Part shown: piece after piece, positions 1 through 7,046 of the stretch | Layout of the letters: each line of letters starts with the position of its first letter | Position numbering within the stretch: the first letter of the stretch is position 1 | Translations under genes and position numbers: made by a program | Assembly: GCA_020720965.1 (NCBI GenBank) | Contig: DYNS01000116.1 | Location: forward strand, 1-8,514 | Length of the DNA stretch: 8,514 nt | Direction of reading: 5' to 3' | From: Anaerolinea sp. | GTDB lineage: Bacteria > Chloroflexota > Anaerolineae > Anaerolineales > Villigracilaceae | Notes under the pieces: model-generated | What the model saw: only the letters and a program-made list of their open reading frames with translations | What the model was told of the DNA's origin: nothing | The model's database searches: none

Positions 1-347
1 CTTACATGCGCCTGGGCTTGGGCTACACCAACACCCTCATCGGTTTCATTGGTTTTGCCATTGGCTACCTGCCCTACACCCTGTTCTACGAAGCGCATAA
101 AGCCTTTACCGAGAACACCCGCATTTTGGAGCAGTACAACTGGGGTCAGCTGCTCTTCCCGGAAAACATCCTCGCTCAGAAGGTGTTTGCGGTGGTCTGG
201 ACTGTGGCACTGGTTGCCGCTCTCGTGTGGGCAATTCAGGCTGGGGCTCGCAACCTGAAGACTCAACCGGCGAAGGTCATTAACCAATCGACCGAAGAGT
301 TGGAAGTGGAATTGAAGGGTCTGCCCGGCATGGGCGCGGCGGACTAG
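1..347 (+). CDS. C-terminal end of an integral membrane protein, possibly YeeE/YedE (DUF395) transporter-like; 5' truncated by window
   Basis: The reading frame is open to the left edge: the codon before the first ATG at position 6 encodes Tyr, and no ribosome binding site can be judged. This is therefore most likely the tail of a longer gene and not a 113-residue protein. Counting from that Met, two hydrophobic stretches are visible, at about residues 8-29 and 58-80. They flank a polar loop of about 28 residues, and a charged soluble tail of about 33 residues follows. The start of the fragment (YMRLGLGYTN, then Gly-rich helix LIGFIGFAIGY) resembles the region after the conserved Cys motif in the last half of YeeE/YedE proteins, which are thiosulfate/sulfur-compound transporters. 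That family call is from memory of the pattern only, because the diagnostic Cys lies outside the window. Codon use looks like the neighbours. The gene converges on the minus-strand sugar block and ends before a strong terminator, so it belongs to a separate transcription unit. Confidence 0.6.
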   Translation, partial: YMRLGLGYTNTLIGFIGFAIGYLPYTLFYEAHKAFTENTRILEQYNWGQLLFPENILAQKVFAVVWTVALVAALVWAIQAGARNLKTQPAKVINQSTEELEVELKGLPGMGAAD

Positions 348-365
348 GATTGAAGGAAGAATGAG

Positions 366-396
366 AAAGGCGGTGGGGAAACCCACCGCCTTTTTT
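366..396 (+). terminator. Rho-independent terminator after the membrane protein gene
   Basis: A perfect 9-bp stem, GGCGGTGGG (369-377) with CCCACCGCC (382-390), closes a four-base GAAA loop. It is extended by three A-T pairs (366-368 with 391-393) and followed by six T residues (391-396). It starts 19 nt after the TAG of the upstream plus-strand gene. On the minus strand the same stem is followed only by TTTCTC, so it would be a weaker terminator for the convergent amylase gene ending at 447. No other hairpin with a T-run is apparent between 397 and 446, so this element may serve both directions. Confidence 0.93.
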
Positions 397-446
397 GTAT
401 TCAGCCCTCGCTTTTTGCCCTCTACCGGCGGGGGAGTGGACTCTTT

Positions 447-2186
447 TTACAACCCCGTCACCCCGCCGAAGGGCGAGAGCAGGAGTTTATCGCCTTCCAG
501 GGCGCAAGCCGGGTCGGTTTGCAGCAGCAGGCGGCGCAGGGGAGAGGGCAATTGGGCGGGGGAATCTCCCAGGTTGAGGGCGGTTATCAGTTCCGCGCTT
601 TGGTATACGAGCAGATTTCCATCGGCAAGCAGGGTTTTGCGCGGAGTGCGTGCCAGGTTGGGGTGTTCGGTGCGGATGCGGCATAGGTTTTGATAATATG
701 CCAGCAAATCGGCATCTTGCGCTGCGCCCCAAATCATTGGCAGGCGGGCTTCTTCGTGCAGGGCGCGTCCGTTCTGGCGGATGTCGCGCTGTTGGCTGAG
801 ACCGACCTCCGTGCCGTAGTAAATGATTGGCGCGCCGGGCAGGGTGAACTGACACAGCGCCGCCAGGCGCAGTTTGCGCTTGTCGTTGCCCGCCGCCCAC
901 AGAAAGCGGTTCATATCGTGGTTGTCTAAAAACGAGGGGCGGCTGAACCCGGCGGGGAAGTAGGCTTCGTGCCGGTCTAAAAAGGCGGCGAGTTGGGCAG
1001 CCTTCCATTTTCCAAAGGCAAAGGCTTGGCGCAAGGCTTCCAGCAGCATGAAATCCAGCGAACCGTCCATGCCCCCGGCAAAAGTAATTTGCGAATCGGG
1101 CGGGTCTACTGCCTCGCCAAAAGTCCAACTTTGGGGGTTGGCGAGGCGGGTTGTTTGCCGAAAGGCGGCGTAAAAATCTGGCGAGGGTCCAATCGAATAA
1201 TCAACCCGGAAGCCATCCACGCCAAAATCCAACCAGTAGCGGGCGGCATCCAGCACATGCTGGCGCGCCGGGGCGTGGCGCAGGTTAATTTGGGGCAGGG
1301 TTTTAACCCCAAAGAAGGTTTTGTATTTATGGGGCCATTCTTCAAAGGTGTACCACTGCCGGGCGGGGCTTTGTGGCTCGGTTTGGGCTTCCACAAAGTG
1401 CGGATGCCGGTTCGACCAGTGATTCGGCACAAAATCCATCAGCAGGCGCATTCCGCGGGCGTGAACGGCATTTAGTAGTTCCTTAAAATCTTCTTTGCTG
1501 CCCAGGCGCGGGTTAATTTCGTAAAAATCGGTGGCATCGTAGCCGTGATAGCTGGGGCTGGGGAAAACCGGGGTAAGCCACAGGCAGTTTGCGCCCAGGG
1601 ATTGGATGTAATCCAACTTTTGCAGGATGCCGCGCAAAGTTCCGTTGCTCTTGTGCGAGGGCGCGGCTTCGGTTTGGGGGAAGAGGGGCGATTCGGCGAA
1701 GAAGCGGTCTGCGAAAATCTGGTAGAGAATCGCGTCTCTGGTCCAATCCGGGGCAGGGTCATTCTCCACAAAAAAGGCATAATACGCACCCCCATCCGCC
1801 CACACCTCGCGGGTTTTGTCCGCGCTGGAGAGACGGTAACGCACCAGGGTTCCGGCGGGCTGAGGGGGGATTTCGGCGTGGAAATGGCGCAGGTAGCCCC
1901 ATAGGGCAGTGTTCCATTCGCTGGCTACGGGGGTCATTTCTAGCGCGTAGCCATTTTGGGGTGTGCCGCGTTCCCCGGCGGGGTCGCTGCCATCGGTGGT
2001 GAAGTACACCCAGGCGCGGGAGGCGGGTTGTTCGGGTCCTGCGCTCAGGCGGATGGTGACGCTTTCGCCGGGGAGGGGGTCTAGCGGGGCGCGGTTTTGG
2101 CGGTGTGTGACGGCGCTGAGAATTTCCAGCGTGTGTTGCAGACGGAGTTCCGGGGTGGCGAGTGTGCCGAAGATGAAGTCGTCCAT
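447..2186 (-). CDS. Cytoplasmic GH13 alpha-amylase-family enzyme (neopullulanase/cyclomaltodextrinase-like)
   Basis: This 579-residue glycoside hydrolase of family 13 probably cleaves imported maltodextrins or cyclodextrins. Residues 1-140 form an N-terminal beta-rich region of the kind that precedes the barrel in neopullulanase-type enzymes. The catalytic barrel begins near DAILYQIFADRF (151-162). Conserved regions are visible: DFVPNH at 251-256, GFRVD with nucleophile Asp329, GEA with acid/base Glu358, and FLDNHD with Asp424. Region V reads LPQIN (297-301), at the place of MPKLN in neopullulanases. A short C-terminal beta domain follows from about 515. There is no signal peptide or membrane segment, so it should act in the cytosol. 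Region II continues YSIG, lacking both the His of alpha-amylases and the Glu of neopullulanases, so specificity is uncertain. ATG at 2186 is the first possible start after an in-frame stop at 2217-2219. No clear Shine-Dalgarno is present. It is last in the minus-strand block. Confidence 0.93.
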   Translation of the reverse strand: MDDFIFGTLATPELRLQHTLEILSAVTHRQNRAPLDPLPGESVTIRLSAGPEQPASRAWVYFTTDGSDPAGERGTPQNGYALEMTPVASEWNTALWGYLRHFHAEIPPQPAGTLVRYRLSSADKTREVWADGGAYYAFFVENDPAPDWTRDAILYQIFADRFFAESPLFPQTEAAPSHKSNGTLRGILQKLDYIQSLGANCLWLTPVFPSPSYHGYDATDFYEINPRLGSKEDFKELLNAVHARGMRLLMDFVPNHWSNRHPHFVEAQTEPQSPARQWYTFEEWPHKYKTFFGVKTLPQINLRHAPARQHVLDAARYWLDFGVDGFRVDYSIGPSPDFYAAFRQTTRLANPQSWTFGEAVDPPDSQITFAGGMDGSLDFMLLEALRQAFAFGKWKAAQLAAFLDRHEAYFPAGFSRPSFLDNHDMNRFLWAAGNDKRKLRLAALCQFTLPGAPIIYYGTEVGLSQQRDIRQNGRALHEEARLPMIWGAAQDADLLAYYQNLCRIRTEHPNLARTPRKTLLADGNLLVYQSAELITALNLGDSPAQLPSPLRRLLLQTDPACALEGDKLLLSPFGGVTGL

Positions 2187-2205
2187 AGGGGGAGTGTTAG
2201 TGGGT

Positions 2206-2275
2206 AGTGTCAGTTGTCAGTCTTAGTTGTCAGTGTCAGTGGAGAGCGCCTAGCACTTCTCACTTATCACTTATC
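2206..2275. repeat. Short heptamer-type tandem repeats in the gap between the two GH13 genes
   Basis: Two neighbouring arrays of imperfect 6-7 bp units are visible on the plus strand. The first reads AGTGTC, AGTTGTC, AGTCTT, AGTTGTC, AGTGTC (2206-2237). The second reads ACTTCTC, ACTTATC, ACTTATC (2255-2275). A non-repeat stretch of 17 nt separates them. The second array runs into the 3' end of the lipoprotein amylase gene and supplies its last codons (Ile-Ser-Asp-Lys-stop). Tandem heptamers of this style resemble the short tandemly repeated sequences known from cyanobacteria, and I believe similar ones occur in Chloroflexota. Their function is unknown. There are no spacers of CRISPR type and no inverted symmetry, so this is neither a CRISPR nor a terminator. 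The 73-nt gap shows no convincing promoter. Confidence 0.7.
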
Positions 2276-3933
2276 ATTCGTAAAATGACCGCGCTTTGGG
2301 CGGGGATTTCGAGGAGGGGATGGTAGGAGTCGAAGCCGCCGGAGGGGTTGCGTTGAAGCAGGCTGGCTTCTTCTGCGCCGAGGATGCTTTGCATGGCGCT
2401 GATTTCGCCAAAGTCCCAGGCGGGCAGGCTGAGGGCGTACAGGTCGGCGGTAAGGGGTTTGGGGTGACTGTTGATGAGGATGAGGAAGGCTTCGTCCTGG
2501 TCATAGCGCAGCAGGGCGTAAAGGCGTTGGGTATCTGTTTCCAACAGCAGGGTTGTTCCGGTTCGCAGGGCGGGGTGCGTGGCGCGCAGGTGAATGAGCT
2601 GCCGGTAGAAGTTCAGGAGCGAATCGGGGTCGGCGTTTTGGGTTTGAACGTTGATGAGGCTGGTATCGCCGGGCGGGTTGCGCCAGGGTTGAGCGGAGGT
2701 AAAGCCCGCGCCGGGCTGTTGACTTGTCCATTGCATGGGGCGGCGCAGGTCTTCATCCGGTTTGGCGCCGCTCATGCCAATTTCTTCGCCGTAGTAGAGG
2801 AAGGGAACGCCGGGGGCGGTGAGCAGCATGACGGCGGCGAGTTTTGCTTTTTGGGTATCTCCGCCCAGGGTGGTCATCACACGTTCCTGGTCGTGATTGG
2901 TGAGGAAGGTGGCATATTGACCGGCGGGGTAGGTTTGCAGCACGGTTTCCATTTGGCTGGTTGCGGCGCTTGCCAGCGGGCCGGCGGCGGCGCGGACGAA
3001 GTTTTCCGCCAGGTCGAATTCAAAGGCGAGGTCTACTTCATCGCCGATGTAATCCAGCACCTGGGCGGTTTCTGTCCAGGCTTCGCCAACGGTAAAGGCG
3101 GAGGGGTCTATGCTTTTGTAGAACTGGAAGTAATTTTGCAGCCATTGGTGCGTGTCGCGGGTGTTTTCTTGCACGCTGCCATTTTCCACAAAGTGCCGAA
3201 TGGCATCCAGCCGGAAGCCGTCTACGTTCATTTCTTCCAGCCAGAAGCGGGTGACGCTGTAGATTTCCTGGGTTACGGTGGGGTTTGCCAGGTTCAGGTC
3301 TGGCATTTCCGACCAGAAGACGGCGTAGTAAAAGCCGTCCTTGCCGCGATACCAGACATCCTGCCCCCAGGGACCGCGATAATTGGGCTTTTCGGCGTTC
3401 CAGATGTACCAATCGCGGTATTGCTGGTCGCCGTTGTTGGAGGCTTTGAACCAGGGGTGTTGGGTACTGGTGTGGTTGAGCACCAAATCCACAATAATGC
3501 GAATTCCGCGCTTGTGGGCTTCTTCTGTCAGGCGCAAAAAGTCTTCTTTGCTGCCATATTCCGAATCCACGCTGTAGTAGTCGGTGACATCGTAGCCGTG
3601 ATAACTGGGCGATTGGGTGATGGGCATGAGCCAAATGCCGGTGATGCCGAGGTCGGTACTGGTGTTGGGGTCTCCATCGTTGAGATAATCCAACTGCTCT
3701 GTGATACCGTTAAAATCGCCGATTCCATCCCCATCTGAGTCTTTGAAACTGCGGACGAAGATTTCGTAAAAGACAGCGTCTTGCCACCAGCCGGGTTGCA
3801 GTCCTACCGGCGGGACGGGGGTGGCGGTGGGGCTGGGGGCTGGCGTAAGAGTCGGCGGCGGGGGCGTTGCCGGGGGCAGGCAGGCGAGAAGGGTGAAAGC
3901 GAACAGGAAAAGGCTGGGGAGGAGGCGCTTCAA
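2260..3933 (-). CDS. Surface lipoprotein alpha-amylase, GH13 (GH13_36-like)
   Basis: This 557-residue secreted GH13 enzyme is likely anchored to the outer face of the membrane, where it would hydrolyse starch-type glucans into importable maltodextrins. Residues 1-17 form a signal peptide ending in lipobox LLAC, with lipidated Cys18. A Pro/Thr-rich spacer follows (19-43). The catalytic barrel starts at about 50 and carries a calcium-type loop, DSDGDG (65-70). Conserved regions are DLVLNH (149-154), GFRLDAIRH with nucleophile Asp243 and His247, GEAW with Glu284, and LTNHD with Asp348. Region V is MPDLN (210-214), the signature described for subfamily GH13_36, intermediate between oligo-1,6-glucosidases and neopullulanases. 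A PMQW...GFT segment (399-411) is also typical of that branch. The C-terminal beta domain starts near 458. The start codon is TTG, supported by a ribosome binding site at 3941-3947. The last codons lie inside a heptamer repeat. It follows the two-domain heme protein by 12 nt, so co-transcription is likely. Confidence 0.95.
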   Translation of the reverse strand: MKRLLPSLFLFAFTLLACLPPATPPPPTLTPAPSPTATPVPPVGLQPGWWQDAVFYEIFVRSFKDSDGDGIGDFNGITEQLDYLNDGDPNTSTDLGITGIWLMPITQSPSYHGYDVTDYYSVDSEYGSKEDFLRLTEEAHKRGIRIIVDLVLNHTSTQHPWFKASNNGDQQYRDWYIWNAEKPNYRGPWGQDVWYRGKDGFYYAVFWSEMPDLNLANPTVTQEIYSVTRFWLEEMNVDGFRLDAIRHFVENGSVQENTRDTHQWLQNYFQFYKSIDPSAFTVGEAWTETAQVLDYIGDEVDLAFEFDLAENFVRAAAGPLASAATSQMETVLQTYPAGQYATFLTNHDQERVMTTLGGDTQKAKLAAVMLLTAPGVPFLYYGEEIGMSGAKPDEDLRRPMQWTSQQPGAGFTSAQPWRNPPGDTSLINVQTQNADPDSLLNFYRQLIHLRATHPALRTGTTLLLETDTQRLYALLRYDQDEAFLILINSHPKPLTADLYALSLPAWDFGEISAMQSILGAEEASLLQRNPSGGFDSYHPLLEIPAQSAVILRMISDK

Positions 3934-3940
3934 GAGAAAG

Positions 3941-3947
3941 TCCTTTT
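3941..3947 (-). promoter_or_regulatory. Ribosome binding site fixing the TTG start of the lipoprotein amylase
   Basis: On the minus strand the sequence AAAAGGA is followed by a 7-nt spacer and TTG (3933-3931). The site overlaps the TAA stop (3948-3946) of the upstream gene, giving TAAAAGGA. The resulting protein has a textbook lipoprotein signal peptide. No ATG gives an equally good signal sequence here, so TTG is the probable start. The overlap of stop and ribosome binding site suggests translational coupling. Confidence 0.8.
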
Positions 3948-6900
3948 AAGGTTGGGTGCGGGTTTGTTCTGTGTTTTGGATGTTGCCGCCAACGGATAAG
4001 CCGCTCGGCACGCTGAGGGGGATGGTGTGGCGCAGGTCGGCGGCGGTGGGGGAGGTGAGGCTGTGCAGGAAGGCGAGCAGGTCTGCCATTTCGGCATCGG
4101 TGAGGAAGATTCCTTCGCTCGCAGAGACGGATTGGCTGGCTTGCAGGGCTGCCTGCATTTCTGCGCCTTCCTGGCAGGTGTTTTGCAGGGCGATTGGTTG
4201 CAAGCCGCTGGGGTCGTAGGTTTGCAGGCTCTGCATGGGCTGGAGGTGATGTCGGATGGCGGCTTCCAGGCTGTCGAATGCGCCGTTGTGCATCCAGGGT
4301 CCGGTGAGGCTGACGTTGCGAAGAGTGGGGGTGCGGAAGGCGTAGCGGTCGCAGTCGCTGCCGGTTTCGCGGGCGCGCCCGTAGTCAAAGGGCTGGTCGC
4401 GGTCTTTGCCGGGTCCTAGTTGGGGTACGAGCAGGTTGTAGAATTTTTGGTCTGTCAGCAAGGCTCCGCTGTGGCAGGTGGCGCACCCGGCTTTGCCGTA
4501 AAAGAGCGCCGCGCCTTGCTTTTGTTGGGGGGTGAGGGCGGCGTTTTCTCCGCGCAGGTAAAGGTCGAAGAGGCTATCTGCAAAGGTGAAGGCGGTATTT
4601 TCGTAGGCGCCAAGGGCGTTGGCGGCGTGGGTGATGTTGAAGTCGGCGGGGTTGGTTTGCGGGTAGGCGGCGCGGAAGAGTTCCACATAGGCGGGGATTT
4701 TCAGCAGCCGGTTCATTATCGCCTGCCAGAGTTCGGCGGGGGCGTAGTCCGGTATCATTGCCAGCTCGTTGGGTTTGCCAAAGATGTCTTTGTCGCCGCG
4801 TAGACCGCGCATTTCGTCCCGCGAGGTGATGGGGAAGAGCGCCTGGGCGGCGGCGAGGCTTTGTAACCCGGCGGGGGTGCGGGCGCTGGCGGGGGTGTAG
4901 AAACTGCCATCGGCACGCCGGAAGACGCGCCCGTCCCAGAACATGGTGTGCCATTCTTCATAACCAAAATCCAACACGGCGGGGGCGTTGCGAGCGATGA
5001 AGTCGCGGCGGTCTTCGGCTTTGGTGCGTTGTATGCCCAAGCCATTGCCGCCGGTGCCGATGGAGAGGGCGAGGTTGTCGCCGGTTCCGAGCAGGGGGTG
5101 GTGGCAGGTGACGCAGGCGGTGTCGCGGTTGCCGCTGAGTTCCGGGTCCCAAAAGAGGGCTTCGCCCAGTTTTACCTGCGCGGCGGGGGCGGCGGGCAGG
5201 GGGGTGAGGGGGCGCACTTCCGCATTTTGCAGGGCAGCGCGGAGTTGGCTGTCTGCGCTTGGGGGGAGGTGGGTGAGGAGAAGGACGAGGGCGGCGAGGA
5301 GGAGGCTTGCTTTTGCCCCGCCGGGTGAGGGTTTGGGGGTGAGAGCGAGCGTAAGCCCGAAGGCTGCGAGGGTAGCCGCGAGGGAGTTGCCGACTTGCGG
5401 CAGAGTGAGCGGGGTGGGGGCGGGTGCGGCGGCTGAGGCGGGGGGGTGCGCCAGAGAGGGCAAAATTTGCAGGCTGGTTTGTTCTTGCTGTGGGTAGTCT
5501 AACCGGTAACGCTGATTGGCGGCGGTGGCGGGGAAGGTTTGGGTTGTGCCATCGCTCCAGCGCACGGTGATGTCTGCCTTGGGGTGTTTGCCTGTGCCAA
5601 AGTAGAGGGTGAGTTCGTTGCCGGAACCCATGCCTGTACCGCTGATGACTTCCTGCATCTGAGTCACACCGTCGGGGGTGCGGAGGGTGACTCGCGTGCC
5701 GACTGCATCGCGGTTTACTTTGCCTGCGCCGTGCAGGTCTAGCGCCAGCCAGTGATTTTGGCTGTTTTGCCCGGCGCGATTTTGCAGGAGGCGGTAGCCT
5801 TCGTCCATGTTGCCGAGGAGGATGTCCACCCAGCCGTCGTGGTTGTAGTCGGCGGAGGCAGCGCCTATGCTCATGTGCGGGTCGGCGGCTTCGTTTTGGC
5901 AGGATACGGCGCGGAAGGTTCCATCGGCGTTGTTGTGGTAGAGGCGGTTGGCGGCGATGTCTTCGTGGGTGAGGGTGTCGGCGACTGCGAGGTAGAGGTC
6001 GCGCCAGCCGTCATTGTCGTAGTCCAGGAAGAGGGTTGCCCAACCTACTGCCGGGGAATCTACCCCGGCTTGGGCGGCGTTTTCGGTAAAGGTTCCGTCC
6101 CGGTTGCTGGTGAGCAGTTCCATCGCGCCGACATTGGAGTAGTAGTAGTCGAACCAACCATCGTTGTTGTAGTCGCCGACTGCCAGCCCCATGCCAAAGA
6201 CTTTGGAATCGGCTCCGGCTTGTTGGGCAAGGTGGGTGAAGCACCAGCCGTCACAGCCGGGTCCGTCATTGCGCCAGAGTTTGTTGCCGATGGGGTTTAC
6301 AAATTCATCATTGACGAGGTAAATATCCTGGTCGCCGTCATTGTCGTAGTCGTGGAAGGTGGCAACGAAGCCTGCGCCGTTGACTCCGCCGCGCAGGTAT
6401 TGGGTGACGTTACTGAAGGTTCCATCGCCGTTGTTGTGGTAGAGCCGGTCGGTATCGCCGTCCAGGGGTCGCCCGCATTTGGGGTAGCAGGACCAGTTGG
6501 CAACGTAGAGGTCCAGGTAGCCGTCTGAGTCGAAATCGCCCCAGGAGGCGGTTTTGCTGTTGTTGTCGTTGTCTATGCCTGCCTGTCGGGTGACGTTGAG
6601 GAAGCCCTGTCCATTTTGGTTGTGGAAGAGGGCATCCTGTCCCCAATTGGCAACGTAGAGGTCGAGCCAGCCGTCATTGTCGTAATCCGCAAAGGTCGCG
6701 CCATTGCTGTAGGCATTGGGCAGGGCGACTTGTTCATTGAGGGGGGAAAGGTGAAAGGAGCCGTCTCCGTTGTTGCGATAGAGGCTGTTTTTGCCTTTAC
6801 TATCGGTGACGTAGAAATCTACCCAGCCGTCCCGGTCGTAATCTCCCCAGGCTTGCCCGGAGGTCATTTCGATGCCGGGCAGGCGGGTGTTGCCGATTCC

Positions 6901-7032
6901 GACTTCGTGGCTTACATCCACAAAGAGGGGGGATGGGTCGGCGGGCGGGGCGGGATGAAAATAGCCTTGCTGCGCGAGCAACAAGGCTATTCCGAGCGCA
7001 AGAGAGAGAATTAGCGCGGTGAGGTTTCGCAT
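3946..7032 (-). CDS. Fusion protein: FG-GAP (CRTAC1-like) propeller + ASPIC/UnbV domain + di-heme cytochrome c peroxidase/MauG domain
   Basis: The product is 1028 residues with an N-terminal signal or anchor (about 4-20). Residues 60-410 hold seven FG-GAP/VCBS units with Asp-rich calcium-type motifs starting at 64, 116, 166, 228, 287, 337 and 395, enough for a seven-bladed propeller. An ASPIC/UnbV domain follows (about 426-512), then a Pro/Ala-rich linker (about 515-545). Two hydrophobic stretches (about 548-564 and 575-589) come next, separated by a short Lys-containing loop. Residues 619-995 match the di-heme cytochrome c peroxidase/MauG family: heme sites CVTCH (640-644) and CATCH (850-854), FWDGR (698-702), and TLRNVSLTGPWMHNG (903-917). 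Such enzymes reduce peroxide or perform heme-based oxidations outside the cytoplasm. The ATG at 7032 was chosen because it opens directly into the hydrophobic signal and lies 14 nt after malG. The longer start at 7161 would add 43 Arg-rich residues overlapping malG. No strong ribosome binding site is seen. Substrate and electron partner are unknown. Confidence 0.9.
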   Translation of the reverse strand: MRNLTALILSLALGIALLLAQQGYFHPAPPADPSPLFVDVSHEVGIGNTRLPGIEMTSGQAWGDYDRDGWVDFYVTDSKGKNSLYRNNGDGSFHLSPLNEQVALPNAYSNGATFADYDNDGWLDLYVANWGQDALFHNQNGQGFLNVTRQAGIDNDNNSKTASWGDFDSDGYLDLYVANWSCYPKCGRPLDGDTDRLYHNNGDGTFSNVTQYLRGGVNGAGFVATFHDYDNDGDQDIYLVNDEFVNPIGNKLWRNDGPGCDGWCFTHLAQQAGADSKVFGMGLAVGDYNNDGWFDYYYSNVGAMELLTSNRDGTFTENAAQAGVDSPAVGWATLFLDYDNDGWRDLYLAVADTLTHEDIAANRLYHNNADGTFRAVSCQNEAADPHMSIGAASADYNHDGWVDILLGNMDEGYRLLQNRAGQNSQNHWLALDLHGAGKVNRDAVGTRVTLRTPDGVTQMQEVISGTGMGSGNELTLYFGTGKHPKADITVRWSDGTTQTFPATAANQRYRLDYPQQEQTSLQILPSLAHPPASAAAPAPTPLTLPQVGNSLAATLAAFGLTLALTPKPSPGGAKASLLLAALVLLLTHLPPSADSQLRAALQNAEVRPLTPLPAAPAAQVKLGEALFWDPELSGNRDTACVTCHHPLLGTGDNLALSIGTGGNGLGIQRTKAEDRRDFIARNAPAVLDFGYEEWHTMFWDGRVFRRADGSFYTPASARTPAGLQSLAAAQALFPITSRDEMRGLRGDKDIFGKPNELAMIPDYAPAELWQAIMNRLLKIPAYVELFRAAYPQTNPADFNITHAANALGAYENTAFTFADSLFDLYLRGENAALTPQQKQGAALFYGKAGCATCHSGALLTDQKFYNLLVPQLGPGKDRDQPFDYGRARETGSDCDRYAFRTPTLRNVSLTGPWMHNGAFDSLEAAIRHHLQPMQSLQTYDPSGLQPIALQNTCQEGAEMQAALQASQSVSASEGIFLTDAEMADLLAFLHSLTSPTAADLRHTIPLSVPSGLSVGGNIQNTEQTRTQP

Positions 7033-7046
7033 GTGATGCAGCCGCG

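Noticed and set aside
361..693. A 110-codon plus-strand open frame starting at the terminator
   Set aside because: It begins within the terminator region and then runs antisense to the end of the GH13 gene. It has no ribosome binding site and no recognisable protein features.
2206..2275. Possible CRISPR array or terminator in the gap between the two GH13 genes
   Set aside because: The units are only 6-7 bp and directly adjacent, with no unique spacers. They are direct and not inverted, so no stable hairpin forms.
2296..3738. A 480-codon open frame on the plus strand, opposite the lipoprotein amylase
   Set aside because: It is wholly antisense to a gene with all GH13 catalytic motifs. Its Gly/Val/Ala-rich translation matches no family I recognise, and it is explained by the GC-skewed codon use of the real gene.
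4048..5178. Extra heme sites in the peroxidase domain (Cys894, Cys953)
   Set aside because: Neither Cys is part of a CxxCH motif. Only the two family heme sites are present, and these Cys may instead form a disulfide.
5752..6528. A 258-codon plus-strand open frame rich in Val/Gly (repeated VVVVE, IVVVV)
   Set aside because: It is the antisense reading of the repeated FG-GAP calcium motifs. Its apparent periodicity comes from the propeller repeats on the other strand.
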